DNA of 8,603 nucleotides from Chromatiaceae bacterium (GCA_012962365.1 DTXR01000065.1:1-8603); one strand, 5' to 3'. Positions 1-6,969 are shown, counted from the stretch's first letter. The notes: generated by a model not told the origin, from the letters alone. Numbers and translations: made by a program.

Positions 1-2
1 AA

Positions 3-1199
3 AAGGGCTTCTGGGTACAGAACTCCTGGTCGGAGGGTTGGGGTGATGGCGGACTTGCGCTGTGGACCTACGAAGACTGGATAGAAAATGTCATGGATGC
101 CTGGGTATTCCGCCTGGCGTTGCCCACGCCTTCCATCTTCGGCCTGCGCGCTGGCAACTCCCTCCTGCCGGAGAAGGAGAAATCTTCGGCCAGGGTTCCT
201 CGTTCGGCCATTGCCGGTCACTTCGTGCATGTGGATGATGGTGCTTATAAGGAAGAAGGGCGCTACTGGAGCACGTCATTCGACGTGCAGGAAACGGCAA
301 AGCTGGTTGCCGCAGGTGAAAAGTATGATCATCTGCTTCTGTACGTGCATGGCGGACTCAATTCTCCCATCGATTCTGCCCGGCGTGTGGCGGCCATGCG
401 CAATGTATTCAAGGAAAATCGCATCTATCCCTTTCATGTCATGTACGACACCGGCCTGGCGGAAGAACTGAAGGACATCGTGCAGCGCAAATCAGCCCGG
501 GCCGAAAGCCGGGTAGGTGCGGCGCTGGATTGCACGGATCGTTTCATCGAAGGCCTGTTGCGTATGCCGGGGACACTGGTATGGGAAGAAATGAAGCGTG
601 ATGCCTGTGATGCCTTCAAGCCCGATGGTGCGGCAACCGATGCATTCAACCAGTTTCTGAGCCAGTTGAAAAAAACCGGGAAGCCGATGAACCTGCATCT
701 AGTCGGCCACAGTACTGGTGGCGTAGCCATCGGCCAGTTGCTGCGCACGCTGAGCCGGCGGCAAGTTCAGTTCGATACCTGTTCCCTGATGGCTCCTGCC
801 TGCACGCTGGAATGGTATGAGGATACTTATGTGCCGGCGCTCGACAAGCAGGGAAGGCTGCGGATCAGGGACATGGCGATCTACAATCTTCTGGATGAAC
901 TCGAAAAGGATGATACGGTCACGGCGCTGTATCACAAGTCCCTCCTGTATCTGGTCTCGAATGCTTTCGAGAGACAAAAGGGACGGCCCCTTCTGGGCAT
1001 GCAGAAGTTTGCTGCCGATGTGGCCGTTTCTGGCGACCTGCCCCGGATACATTATTCCAATGGCGCAACGGGTACAGTCACGCGCAGCGCAACGCACGGC
1101 GGGTTCGACAACGATGTCTATACCCTGAATCACATTCTTAAAAGGGTGTTGGGCGCTGCGCCTTCACGGCCTTTCAGGAAAGAAGATCTGGATTACTGA
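3..1199 (+). CDS. C1 papain-like peptidase / serine alpha-beta hydrolase fusion (5' partial)
   Basis: The frame is open to the left edge, so the true start lies outside the window; 398 residues are visible. Residues 2-9 read GFWVQNSW, the segment around the active-site Asn of papain-family (C1) cysteine peptidases, followed by SEGWGDGG, matching the usual GT-SWG-NG stretch. The catalytic Cys and His would be upstream and are not visible. After about residue 45 a second domain begins with alpha/beta-hydrolase features: a YVHGG strand/oxyanion segment (residues 114-118), the nucleophile elbow GHSTGG (235-240, Ser237), and a plausible catalytic His in THGGFDND (His365). A candidate acid is an Asp in YNLLDELEKDD (about 294-304). 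No signal peptide can be judged. The gene converges on the methyltransferase and their ends overlap by 7 nt. The two-domain reading is well supported; the substrate is unknown. Confidence 0.75.
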   Translation, partial: KGFWVQNSWSEGWGDGGLALWTYEDWIENVMDAWVFRLALPTPSIFGLRAGNSLLPEKEKSSARVPRSAIAGHFVHVDDGAYKEEGRYWSTSFDVQETAKLVAAGEKYDHLLLYVHGGLNSPIDSARRVAAMRNVFKENRIYPFHVMYDTGLAEELKDIVQRKSARAESRVGAALDCTDRFIEGLLRMPGTLVWEEMKRDACDAFKPDGAATDAFNQFLSQLKKTGKPMNLHLVGHSTGGVAIGQLLRTLSRRQVQFDTCSLMAPACTLEWYEDTYVPALDKQGRLRIRDMAIYNLLDELEKDDTVTALYHKSLLYLVSNAFERQKGRPLLGMQKFAADVAVSGDLPRIHYSNGATGTVTRSATHGGFDNDVYTLNHILKRVLGAAPSRPFRKEDLDY

Positions 1200-2191
1200 A
1201 CGCTGTTGGAATTCCGCAGGCAGGCGCTGACGGCATGGCAGAAGTGGCTGCCTGCATAATCCTGGGTTTGTATCCGGGGAGTATCGAAGCCCCGCCGCTC
1301 CAGGGCTTTTGTCAGTGCCTGAAAGTCGTCGTCCCCATAGGCTGCCGAGCGCAGGTCTTTCATGCGACGGTGGTAGCTGTGGTTTTCCGCCACCAGCCTG
1401 TCTATGGTTTCCAGGCGTTGTTCCGGTGAGATGCGAGTGGCATTGCGCCTGTCGAATAGCACCATGATGCTGTGAGTGAACATACTCACATGGGAAGCAT
1501 CTTTCAGCTGCCCGGCGTAACGGTTGAGCTTTTCCAGTTCCGAGCCGAGGGTCTGATGAAGCTGGCGGGCGTGCTGCTGATCTTTATCGGAAAGGACACC
1601 CTTGCGGGCAAGTGTTTTCTGCAGTTCCACCAGGGCGGCGGCAGTTTCTGCAATGCCGGATTTTTCGCAACGCTTGATTTGCGCCAAGGCTTCTCTGGCC
1701 TGCTCCAGCACGGCGGAATCCCGGTGGTGAACCATGGCGCTGAAGCAGCCGCCGGGTTTGAGCAGGCGGTGAAGCTCCTTGACCACAGCCGGCATGTTGC
1801 CGTATTCGAAACCGAACTGGCTCATAATCAGGTTCTGGCTGGCACTATCCAATCCCGTTTTTTCCATGGCTGTGTTGCCCAGAAAACAGATTTGCCCCAT
1901 CAGTGGGTGTTGTTCCCTGAGTTCATCGGGCTGAATGGCCGCATAGTCGATACCGGTGATGTGGAAATCACGGTCATGTTGTGCTGAATATTCTGCGGCA
2001 AGCAGGGCCAGGGCGCCGTTACCGGTGGCCAGATCCAGCACGGCAGCGCCCTGGGGGAGTTCGGCAAATTTTCCTTCCCAGAACAGCTTGAGGGGGCCGT
2101 CATAGTTGTTCTGGAAATGGCCGTGAAAGCTGGTGAGGCTTCGATTGCGCCACCAGTCGCCCCATTGTCGCGCATCCAGGCGTTCAGCCAT
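1193..2191 (-). CDS. class I SAM-dependent methyltransferase
   Basis: A 332-residue cytoplasmic protein with a Rossmann-type methyltransferase core. Motif I is DLATGNG at residues 53-59 (SAM-binding glycine loop), followed by an acidic strand end GID at 80-82, a motif IV-like segment MSQFGFEY at 123-130, and LLKPGG at 143-148, typical of the Methyltransf_11/25 type. Residues 160-235 look like a long helical, charged insertion, and the C-terminal third is unassigned, so the substrate cannot be inferred. Its ATG lies inside the end of rdgB: the two share 8 nt (ATGGCTGA), so translation is probably coupled to rdgB. Only a weak ribosome-binding site precedes it. Its stop (TAA) overlaps the tail of the converging peptidase-hydrolase gene. 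The class is secure; the reaction target (small molecule, tRNA or protein) is not. Confidence 0.85.
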   Translation of the reverse strand: MAERLDARQWGDWWRNRSLTSFHGHFQNNYDGPLKLFWEGKFAELPQGAAVLDLATGNGALALLAAEYSAQHDRDFHITGIDYAAIQPDELREQHPLMGQICFLGNTAMEKTGLDSASQNLIMSQFGFEYGNMPAVVKELHRLLKPGGCFSAMVHHRDSAVLEQAREALAQIKRCEKSGIAETAAALVELQKTLARKGVLSDKDQQHARQLHQTLGSELEKLNRYAGQLKDASHVSMFTHSIMVLFDRRNATRISPEQRLETIDRLVAENHSYHRRMKDLRSAAYGDDDFQALTKALERRGFDTPRIQTQDYAGSHFCHAVSACLRNSNSVQ

Positions 2192-2780
2192 GGGAAAGCG
2201 CCTGCAACAGGCATTGCAGAGCCTTGCCGCGATGGCTCATGGCGTTTTTCACTTCTGCGGGCAACTCGGCGGCGCTGCAGTTCTTTTCCGGCACGAAGAA
2301 CAGGGGGTCGTAGCCAAAACCGTTTTCACCCTGGGGCTCACGCAGGATGCGGCCTTCCCAGGTTCCCTGGCAGATGATGGGAACAGGGTCTTTCCCGTGG
2401 CGCATGTACACCATCAGGCACTGGAAGCGGGCGGTGCGTTCCTTCTCCGGCATCTTTTCCAGTTCGGCCAGCATTTTGCGGTTGTTGTCCGCATCAGTGG
2501 CGTTCGGCCCGGCAAAACGGGCGGAATAGATGCCCGGAGCGCCCTTGAGGGCGTCTACCTCCAGGCCGGAATCATCGGCAATGGCCGGCAGACCGCTCAG
2601 TGCCGCGGCATTTCTGGCCTTGAGAATGGCGTTTTCCACGAAAGTAAGGCCGGTTTCCTCGATTTCGGGAATATCGAAGGCGGACTGGGGAAGAACCTCC
2701 ATATCCTGGCCGGCGAGCAACTGGCCGATTTCACGAACCTTGCCTTGATTGTTACTGGCGAGAACGATGCGCTGTGTCAT
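2184..2780 (-). CDS. rdgB: RdgB/HAM1 dITP/XTP pyrophosphatase
   Basis: A 198-residue protein of normal length for the RdgB/HAM1 family. These enzymes hydrolyse non-canonical purine triphosphates (ITP, dITP, XTP) to monophosphate plus pyrophosphate in the cytoplasm, keeping deaminated bases out of DNA and RNA. Family signatures are all present: SNNQGK at residues 9-14 (triphosphate binding), ADDSGLEVDAL at 68-78 with the catalytic/metal-binding Asp69-Asp70, YSARFAG at 85-91, GENGFGYDPLF at 151-161 and SHRGKAL at 182-188. The start is fixed by the conserved N-terminal strand MTQRIVLASNN, although no clear Shine-Dalgarno precedes it. It is the first gene of a two-gene unit with the methyltransferase. 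In many gammaproteobacteria it sits directly beside rph; here rph is on the same strand but about 5.4 kb upstream. Confidence 0.97.
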   Translation of the reverse strand: MTQRIVLASNNQGKVREIGQLLAGQDMEVLPQSAFDIPEIEETGLTFVENAILKARNAAALSGLPAIADDSGLEVDALKGAPGIYSARFAGPNATDADNNRKMLAELEKMPEKERTARFQCLMVYMRHGKDPVPIICQGTWEGRILREPQGENGFGYDPLFFVPEKNCSAAELPAEVKNAMSHRGKALQCLLQALSHG

Positions 2781-2806
2781 GATGCTTGTTTTGCGGAAAA
2801 AAAGAA

Positions 2807-2837
2807 ATTGTAACTTTTTGTCCGTTGCAGGTGTCAG
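2807..2837 (-). promoter_or_regulatory. possible sigma70 promoter for rdgB
   Basis: On the minus strand a TACAAT -10-like hexamer (2812-2807) lies about 27 nt before the rdgB start. A CTGACA -35-like hexamer (2837-2832) sits 19 nt upstream of it. Both hexamers are close to consensus but the spacing is longer than the ideal 17 nt. Called by eye only. Confidence 0.35.
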
Positions 2838-2891
2838 AAAATAGCATCGAGTACGGTCTGTGTATTAATGACAGCTTAACCGGAGATTCCA

Positions 2892-2920
2892 TTGCGGAAC
2901 CGGATAGGTAAAACTTTATT
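2892..2920 (+). promoter_or_regulatory. possible promoter of the thioredoxin-GMC-ScsC operon
   Basis: The 191-bp divergent gap between rdgB and the thioredoxin-like gene (2781-2971) must hold the promoter of the plus-strand operon. The best candidate I see is TTGCGG (2892-2897) and TTTATT (2915-2920), spaced by 17 nt. The hexamers are poor matches to sigma70, and GGAAC at 2896-2900 could instead belong to an ECF-type -35. No small gene or strong hairpin was seen in this gap. Confidence 0.2.
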
Positions 2921-2971
2921 GCGTGCACGGCTGAAGATGATCTGCTGTTTCCGGAACTGTGGAGTAGAGAG

Positions 2972-3406
2972 ATGTATGGATTGAATAGGATAAGAAAGAC
3001 CTTCCTGGCGTTGCCGATTCTGGTGGTAACTTCGGTGATGGCCGGCGGTTCCGTGTCATGGAAAACCTGGTCGGACGATGTGTTTGCCCAGGCAAAAGCG
3101 CAAAATAGGCTGGTGCTTGTCGATCTCAGTGCCGAGTGGTGTGCGTATTGCAAGAAGATGGATGCGACGACATGGCAGGATGCTGCTGTATTGGCCGCTA
3201 TCGAGCAGGATTATGTACCCGTTCAGATCATGGATGAGAAGGATCCGGAGCTGGCGGAACGATACCGCCAGTATGGCCGTCCGGCGGTGATCATCATGGA
3301 TGCCAATGGCAAGGAACTGATGCGCAAGCGCGGCTACATGAAACCGCAGTGGATGGCGTGGATGCTGCAGGCGGTCGTACAGGAACAGGAGAGCAAAGGG
3401 CTGTGA
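2972..3406 (+). CDS. exported thioredoxin-like protein, CAYC active site
   Basis: A 144-residue protein. A basic start and hydrophobic stretch (residues about 5-24) form a signal peptide or membrane anchor ending near SVMAGG. The mature part has a thioredoxin fold: strand RLVLVDLSAEWCAYCKKM with the redox pair Cys57/Cys60 (CAYC), and the cis-Pro loop GRPAV (Pro104) before a strand VIIMDANGKEL. The WC-YCK-MD-TTW pattern resembles the Thioredoxin_7/SoxW-like group and the C-terminal domain of DsbD, so a periplasmic reductase role is plausible. Good ribosome-binding site GGAG (2961-2964), 7 nt before ATG. First gene of a four-gene operon; its stop overlaps the next start (GTGA). The partner protein is unknown; the ScsC-like protein at the operon end is an obvious candidate. 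Confidence 0.88.
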   Translation: MYGLNRIRKTFLALPILVVTSVMAGGSVSWKTWSDDVFAQAKAQNRLVLVDLSAEWCAYCKKMDATTWQDAAVLAAIEQDYVPVQIMDEKDPELAERYRQYGRPAVIIMDANGKELMRKRGYMKPQWMAWMLQAVVQEQESKGL

Positions 3407-3954
3407 AACGGCGAAAATTTCTTTGCTGGAGCACCAGTGCAGTGCTTGTCGGCAGCCTGTCGCCGGCCCATGCAAAGGCCTGGGTGCCGGATTTTTCGGC
3501 AATCAGGGTTGAGGCCACCGGCATGGATGCTGCTCACTGGCAGGTGATAGCGGCGGTACAGGCGCACCTTTTTCCTTCGGAGAAGCACGCGCCAGGGGCG
3601 GTGGATGTCAATGCCGCGCCCTATCTTCAATGGGTGCTCTCCGACCCCTCACTGGACAACGCCGCCCGGGATTTCATGCGCAAGGGCGTGGATTCGCTGA
3701 TGGAGCTGAGCAGCGCGGAGTACGACAAGCCTTTTCCCGTGCTGTCAGCCGGGCAAAAGGAATCCCTATTACGCAAGCTCGAAGGCCGGCCAGGGGGGCA
3801 GGCGTGGTTGCGGGAACTGCTCACTTATGTTCTTGAAGCGACGCTGACCGACCCCGTGTATGGCGGTAATCCTGATGGCATCGGCTGGAAGTGGCTGGCT
3901 CACAGGCCCGGCTACAAGCGGCCTACTGCAGACAAGCGGTATTTCCTGTTATGA
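3403..3954 (+). CDS. Tat-signal small subunit of GMC oxidoreductase (gluconate 2-dehydrogenase subunit 3 family)
   Basis: A 183-residue protein. I place the start at GTG 3403, overlapping the upstream stop by 4 nt, because it gives an ideal Tat signal: MKRRKFL with Arg3-Arg4, a hydrophobic core, and an AHA cleavage site after residue 24. An ATG 54 nt upstream would bury this signal inside the previous gene. The mature part matches the Gluconate_2-dh3 family: an N-terminal HWQVIAAVQAHLFP segment (45-58) and the hallmark TDPVYGGNPDGIGWKWLAHRPGY near the C-terminus (149-171). Such subunits pair with a GMC flavoprotein that lacks its own signal and carry it through the Tat pore folded. The next gene is exactly such a protein, and its ATG overlaps this stop (ATGA), which favours balanced synthesis of the pair. 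Confidence 0.9.
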   Translation: MKRRKFLCWSTSAVLVGSLSPAHAKAWVPDFSAIRVEATGMDAAHWQVIAAVQAHLFPSEKHAPGAVDVNAAPYLQWVLSDPSLDNAARDFMRKGVDSLMELSSAEYDKPFPVLSAGQKESLLRKLEGRPGGQAWLRELLTYVLEATLTDPVYGGNPDGIGWKWLAHRPGYKRPTADKRYFLL

Positions 3955-5654
3955 ATCACGATTATGATGTGATTGTCATCGGCAGCGGCGCCGGTGGTTC
4001 GCCCGTTGCCCTGACCCTGGCCCGTGCCGGGCATTCGGTGCTGGTTCTGGAGCGCGGTCCCTGGTACGGCACGGACGATTTCTGCAAAGATGAACTTGCC
4101 TGCTGTCTGCGCGATGCCTACAAGCCGGATCGTCGGGAGGAGCCGCATATCATCGAGCTGGAAGATGATGATGGCGGCTGGAAGTCGCAAAGCACGGAAC
4201 AGGGTCGCTGGAATCTCTGGAACGGAAACTGTGTAGGGGGCGCCAGCAATTTCAGGAGCGGCTATTTCCACCGCCTGAAGCCGGTGGATTTTCGACTGTT
4301 GTCCGAGTTTGGCCCCATCGAAGGAGCCAACCTTGCCGACTGGCCCATCAACTACAGTGATCTGGAGCCCTATTACACCCGCGTTGAGCGAGAAGTCGGT
4401 GTTTCCGGTAAGGTACACCAGCATCCTCATGCAGAGCCGCGCAGCACCCGGGAATTTCCCTATCCGCCCCTGCAAGAACACGCGGTGGCGGGCATGCTGG
4501 ATGAGGCAGGCAAAAAACTCGGCTTTCACCCCTTTCCGACGCCTCGCGCCATTCTTTCCCGCCCGGAGAAAGGGCGCAACAGCTGCGCTTATAACGGCGG
4601 ATATTGTGGCAGTACCGGTTGTTCCACCGGCGCCAAGGGCAGTGCAAGAGTGGCGCTGCTGGAAAAAGCGGTGGCCACCGGGCACTGTGAGGTGCGCCCC
4701 CATTCCCTGGTAAAACGTATCATCACAAATGCCGGGGGTAAGATTGCAGGAGTGGAGTATTTCGACCAATCTGGAAAGCTCAGGCAGGTGGATGCGGGTA
4801 TCTATGTCGTTGCCTGCCAGGCTATCGAGACCGCCAAACTGCTGCTGCGCTCCACAGGGCCAAAATTTCCCCAGGGGTTGGCCAACTCCAGCGGACTGGT
4901 GGGGAAAAACCTGTTGTTTGCGGGTGGTGGGGCCGGGTCGGGAAATCTCCCCTACGCGAAATTCGACAAGGACAAGGCACAGGAGCTGGCGCAAACCGGC
5001 TTCTTCGTAAACCGTGCCCTGCAGGACTGGTATGTGATCGACGACAAGGCATTCGGTCCCCGTCAGAAAGGCGGCACCATCGATTTCGTGCATGTGCATC
5101 CCAGCCCCGCTCTGCGGGCCAGCCGACACCTGGATGGTGATCGTGGCCTGGTCTGGGGAAAGCCGCTGAAACGCAATCTCGAACACCTGTTTCGTGATGC
5201 CGTGCCCCTCAAGGTCGAGGCATTCTGCGACTGGCTGCCCATCGATGACAGCTTTGTCGCCCTGGATCAATCGAAAAAGGACAAATGGGGCATGCCCCTC
5301 GCTAGGGTCAGAGCGGGTTTCCATGTGCAGAACCTCAAAGTCGGCTGGTATCTGGCGGCGAAAGGAGCGGAAATGCTCAAAGCCATTGGAGCGGAAGATG
5401 TCATATCCTTTGCCTCTGGTGCGCCGCCCACGAACCTGTTGGCGGGAACCTGCCGCTTTGGTACGGACCCGACCAGGTCGGTGCTGGATAAAAACTGCCG
5501 GGCTCACGATGTCGATAATCTTTATGTCACCGATGGAAGTTTCATGCCCACCGGTGGTAGTGTGCCCTATACTTGGACGATATATGCCAATGCTTTCCGG
5601 GTAGCTGATCACCTGCTTCAGCGCCTGCCCAATAAACTCACAGAGAGAACATAG
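3951..5654 (+). CDS. GMC-family FAD oxidoreductase, large subunit
   Basis: A 567-residue flavoprotein. The start is ATG 3951 within the ATGA overlap with the small-subunit gene; it puts the FAD-binding strand at the extreme N-terminus (DYDVIVIGSGAGGS, residues 4-17, then VLVLERG 30-36), so there is no signal of its own. Export is expected by hitchhiking on the Tat-signal small subunit. Other GMC features: the flavin-attachment-region motif WNGNCVGGASNFRSG (90-104), the Cys-rich CAYNGGYCGSTGCSTGAKGS (212-231), and the C-terminal signature GTCRFGTDP...DNLYVTDGSFMPTGG (499-536). The positions that normally hold the catalytic His (H-x-x-G-T-C) and the second His/Asn (N-P-T-x-T) appear here as Leu496 and Pro539, so ordinary alcohol/sugar oxidation is uncertain. 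No cytochrome c subunit (CxxCH) is encoded nearby, unlike three-subunit gluconate/glucose dehydrogenases. Substrate unknown. Confidence 0.88.
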   Translation: MNHDYDVIVIGSGAGGSPVALTLARAGHSVLVLERGPWYGTDDFCKDELACCLRDAYKPDRREEPHIIELEDDDGGWKSQSTEQGRWNLWNGNCVGGASNFRSGYFHRLKPVDFRLLSEFGPIEGANLADWPINYSDLEPYYTRVEREVGVSGKVHQHPHAEPRSTREFPYPPLQEHAVAGMLDEAGKKLGFHPFPTPRAILSRPEKGRNSCAYNGGYCGSTGCSTGAKGSARVALLEKAVATGHCEVRPHSLVKRIITNAGGKIAGVEYFDQSGKLRQVDAGIYVVACQAIETAKLLLRSTGPKFPQGLANSSGLVGKNLLFAGGGAGSGNLPYAKFDKDKAQELAQTGFFVNRALQDWYVIDDKAFGPRQKGGTIDFVHVHPSPALRASRHLDGDRGLVWGKPLKRNLEHLFRDAVPLKVEAFCDWLPIDDSFVALDQSKKDKWGMPLARVRAGFHVQNLKVGWYLAAKGAEMLKAIGAEDVISFASGAPPTNLLAGTCRFGTDPTRSVLDKNCRAHDVDNLYVTDGSFMPTGGSVPYTWTIYANAFRVADHLLQRLPNKLTERT

Positions 5655-5658
5655 ATAG

Positions 5659-6402
5659 ATGAAAAAAATGAAACTGCTTACCGCCATGGGGCTATCTTCC
5701 GCCCTGTTTGTATCCGCTACAGGATTTGCCGCAGAAGCTCTGTCCCCGGAGCAAAAGGCTGAAGTGCAAAAGCTAATCGGCAGCTATCTGAAGGAAAATC
5801 CGGAGGTGGTGATCGATGCCATACAAGCCTGGCGGCAGAAACAGGATGCGGCAGAAGCAGCGATGGTCAGGGAAACCATTGCTGAGTTGATGGCCGAAGC
5901 CAAGGATACTAAATCGCCGGTATGGGGAAACCCCAAGGGTGACGTGACCATCGTGGAGTTTTTCGACTACAACTGCCCTTACTGCAAGAAGGTATTTCCC
6001 GGTGTGAAGAAGCTCATTGCCGATGACGGCAATATCAAGGTGGTCATGAAGGAACTGCCGGTGCTCGGGCCGAATTCCGAATATGCGGCGAAAGCCGCGC
6101 TGGCTGCCCAGAAGCAGGGAAAATATGATCTGTTCCATGCTCGGATGATGAACACGAACAGCCGCTTGTCAAAGGAAGGCGTGCAGGAAGCGGCAAAAGC
6201 CGTTGGCCTGGATCTGGACCAGCTGCAAAAGGATATGGCGTCTCCCGAAGTACAGCAGGAACTGGAGCGTGCCAACGTGTGGGCACAACGTCTGGGGGTC
6301 AACGGTACACCAGCTTTCGTGATTGGCGAGGAACTGATTCCAGGTGCCATCGATGGGGAGCGCATGAAGCACTTTGTGGAGCTGGCGAGAAAGAAAAAAT
6401 AG
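5659..6402 (+). CDS. ScsC/DsbA-like periplasmic thiol-disulfide oxidoreductase
   Basis: A 247-residue protein with a signal peptide (about residues 1-25, ending GFAAEA). Residues about 28-82 form a charged helical N-terminal extension like the trimerisation stalk of ScsC and related disulfide isomerases. The catalytic domain follows: DVTIVEFFDYNCPYCKK (95-111) with the redox pair Cys106/Cys109 (CPYC), a DsbA-type helical insertion, and the cis-Pro loop GTPAFVIG (Pro218). It lies 4 nt after the GMC gene, so it belongs to the same transcript, and a strong hairpin terminator follows. ScsC proteins shuffle or oxidise disulfides in the periplasm and were named for suppression of copper sensitivity, which fits the bufferin gene next door. 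It could equally be a BdbD/DsbA-type oxidase; no DsbB or DsbD partner is seen here. Confidence 0.9.
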   Translation: MKKMKLLTAMGLSSALFVSATGFAAEALSPEQKAEVQKLIGSYLKENPEVVIDAIQAWRQKQDAAEAAMVRETIAELMAEAKDTKSPVWGNPKGDVTIVEFFDYNCPYCKKVFPGVKKLIADDGNIKVVMKELPVLGPNSEYAAKAALAAQKQGKYDLFHARMMNTNSRLSKEGVQEAAKAVGLDLDQLQKDMASPEVQQELERANVWAQRLGVNGTPAFVIGEELIPGAIDGERMKHFVELARKKK

Positions 6403-6414
6403 TGCTATCCGCCG

Positions 6415-6463
6415 GATTCCGACAAAAAAGCCTGCATTGAAAGCAGGCTTTTTTGTCGGAATC
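6415..6463. terminator. bidirectional intrinsic terminator
   Basis: A perfect 21-bp inverted repeat (arms 6415-6435 and 6443-6463) with a 7-nt loop. The inner stem CCTGC/GCAGG is followed by T6 on the plus strand and equally by T6 on the minus strand, because each arm carries the matching A-tract. It lies between the convergent ScsC-like gene (stop at 6402) and doxX (stop at 6475), so it can end both transcripts. Confidence 0.95.
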
Positions 6464-6474
6464 GAAAACAGGTG

Positions 6475-6933
6475 TCAGCACTTCTTGCACAACAGGTGAT
6501 CGACGGACAGTTTGCCCGGCCCATGAAAGACGGCGATCAGTAGCATGGTGCCCCAAAGGATATGCTGTTGAAGGCCAGCGGCGCCTTCTGCACCAAGCAG
6601 GAAACTGGCGTAGGCATAGACCGCGACGGCGTTGAAGGCAAACAGTGCCAGGGCCGATAGACGGCTGGCGATGCCCAGTGCGACCAGGATGGGTAGGGAA
6701 AGCTCGGCTGCGGTGCCTGCCCAGGCTGCCAGTTGTGGGGAGAGCAGAGGCACATTGTATTCGTATTCGAACAGCATAATGGTGGTGTCCCAGCTCTGGA
6801 TCTTGACCAGGCCGGATTTGAAAAACGCCCAGGCGACCCACAGGCGCACGGCCAGGTCGAAAACCGGGGATAACCGGTCGAGCAGGCGCGCAATGGCGCT
6901 ATACGGTTTGGCCAGCGTTTGTAGCAGGCTCAT
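6475..6933 (-). CDS. DoxX-family membrane protein of a bufferin locus
   Basis: A 152-residue inner-membrane protein with about four hydrophobic segments (near residues 26-44, 68-88, 92-113 and 124-138). The FFKSGLVKI segment after the first helix and the HGPGKLSVDHLL ending are DoxX-family features. DoxX proteins accompany bufferin operons as a putative membrane electron-transfer or maturation partner, but their exact role there is not settled. I start at the ATG at 6933, where AGGAGG (6946-6941) lies 7 nt upstream; an upstream in-frame ATG at 6972 lacks such support and falls in an intergenic stem-loop. The last four residues are CKKC (149-152), the only cysteines in the protein. It follows the bufferin gene after 84 nt and is probably co-transcribed with it. 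Confidence 0.88.
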   Translation of the reverse strand: MSLLQTLAKPYSAIARLLDRLSPVFDLAVRLWVAWAFFKSGLVKIQSWDTTIMLFEYEYNVPLLSPQLAAWAGTAAELSLPILVALGIASRLSALALFAFNAVAVYAYASFLLGAEGAAGLQQHILWGTMLLIAVFHGPGKLSVDHLLCKKC

Positions 6934-6969
6934 GTTCACTCCTCCTGTGCGCTCCCAATGGAGCGTCAT

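Noticed and set aside
1472..1987. A 171-codon plus-strand frame over the methyltransferase
   Set aside because: It is antisense to a convincing methyltransferase with intact SAM-binding motifs, and has no motif of its own.
2133..2813. A 226-codon plus-strand frame over rdgB
   Set aside because: It is antisense to rdgB, which has every family motif. The plus-strand translation has no recognisable motif.
3349..3402. Upstream ATG extension of the GMC small subunit
   Set aside because: It would overlap the thioredoxin-like gene by 58 nt and place the Tat signal internally. GTG 3403 gives a standard RR signal at the N-terminus and a GTGA coupling.
3891..3950. Upstream ATG extension of the GMC large subunit
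   Set aside because: It adds 20 residues ahead of the conserved FAD-binding strand and lies inside the small-subunit gene. ATG 3951 in the ATGA overlap fits the family N-terminus.
3912..5687. A 591-codon open frame on the minus strand across the GMC gene
   Set aside because: It mirrors the GMC coding sequence in antisense. Its translation shows no recognisable domain, while the plus strand has full FAD-binding and GMC signatures. Long antisense frames are common in GC-rich coding DNA.
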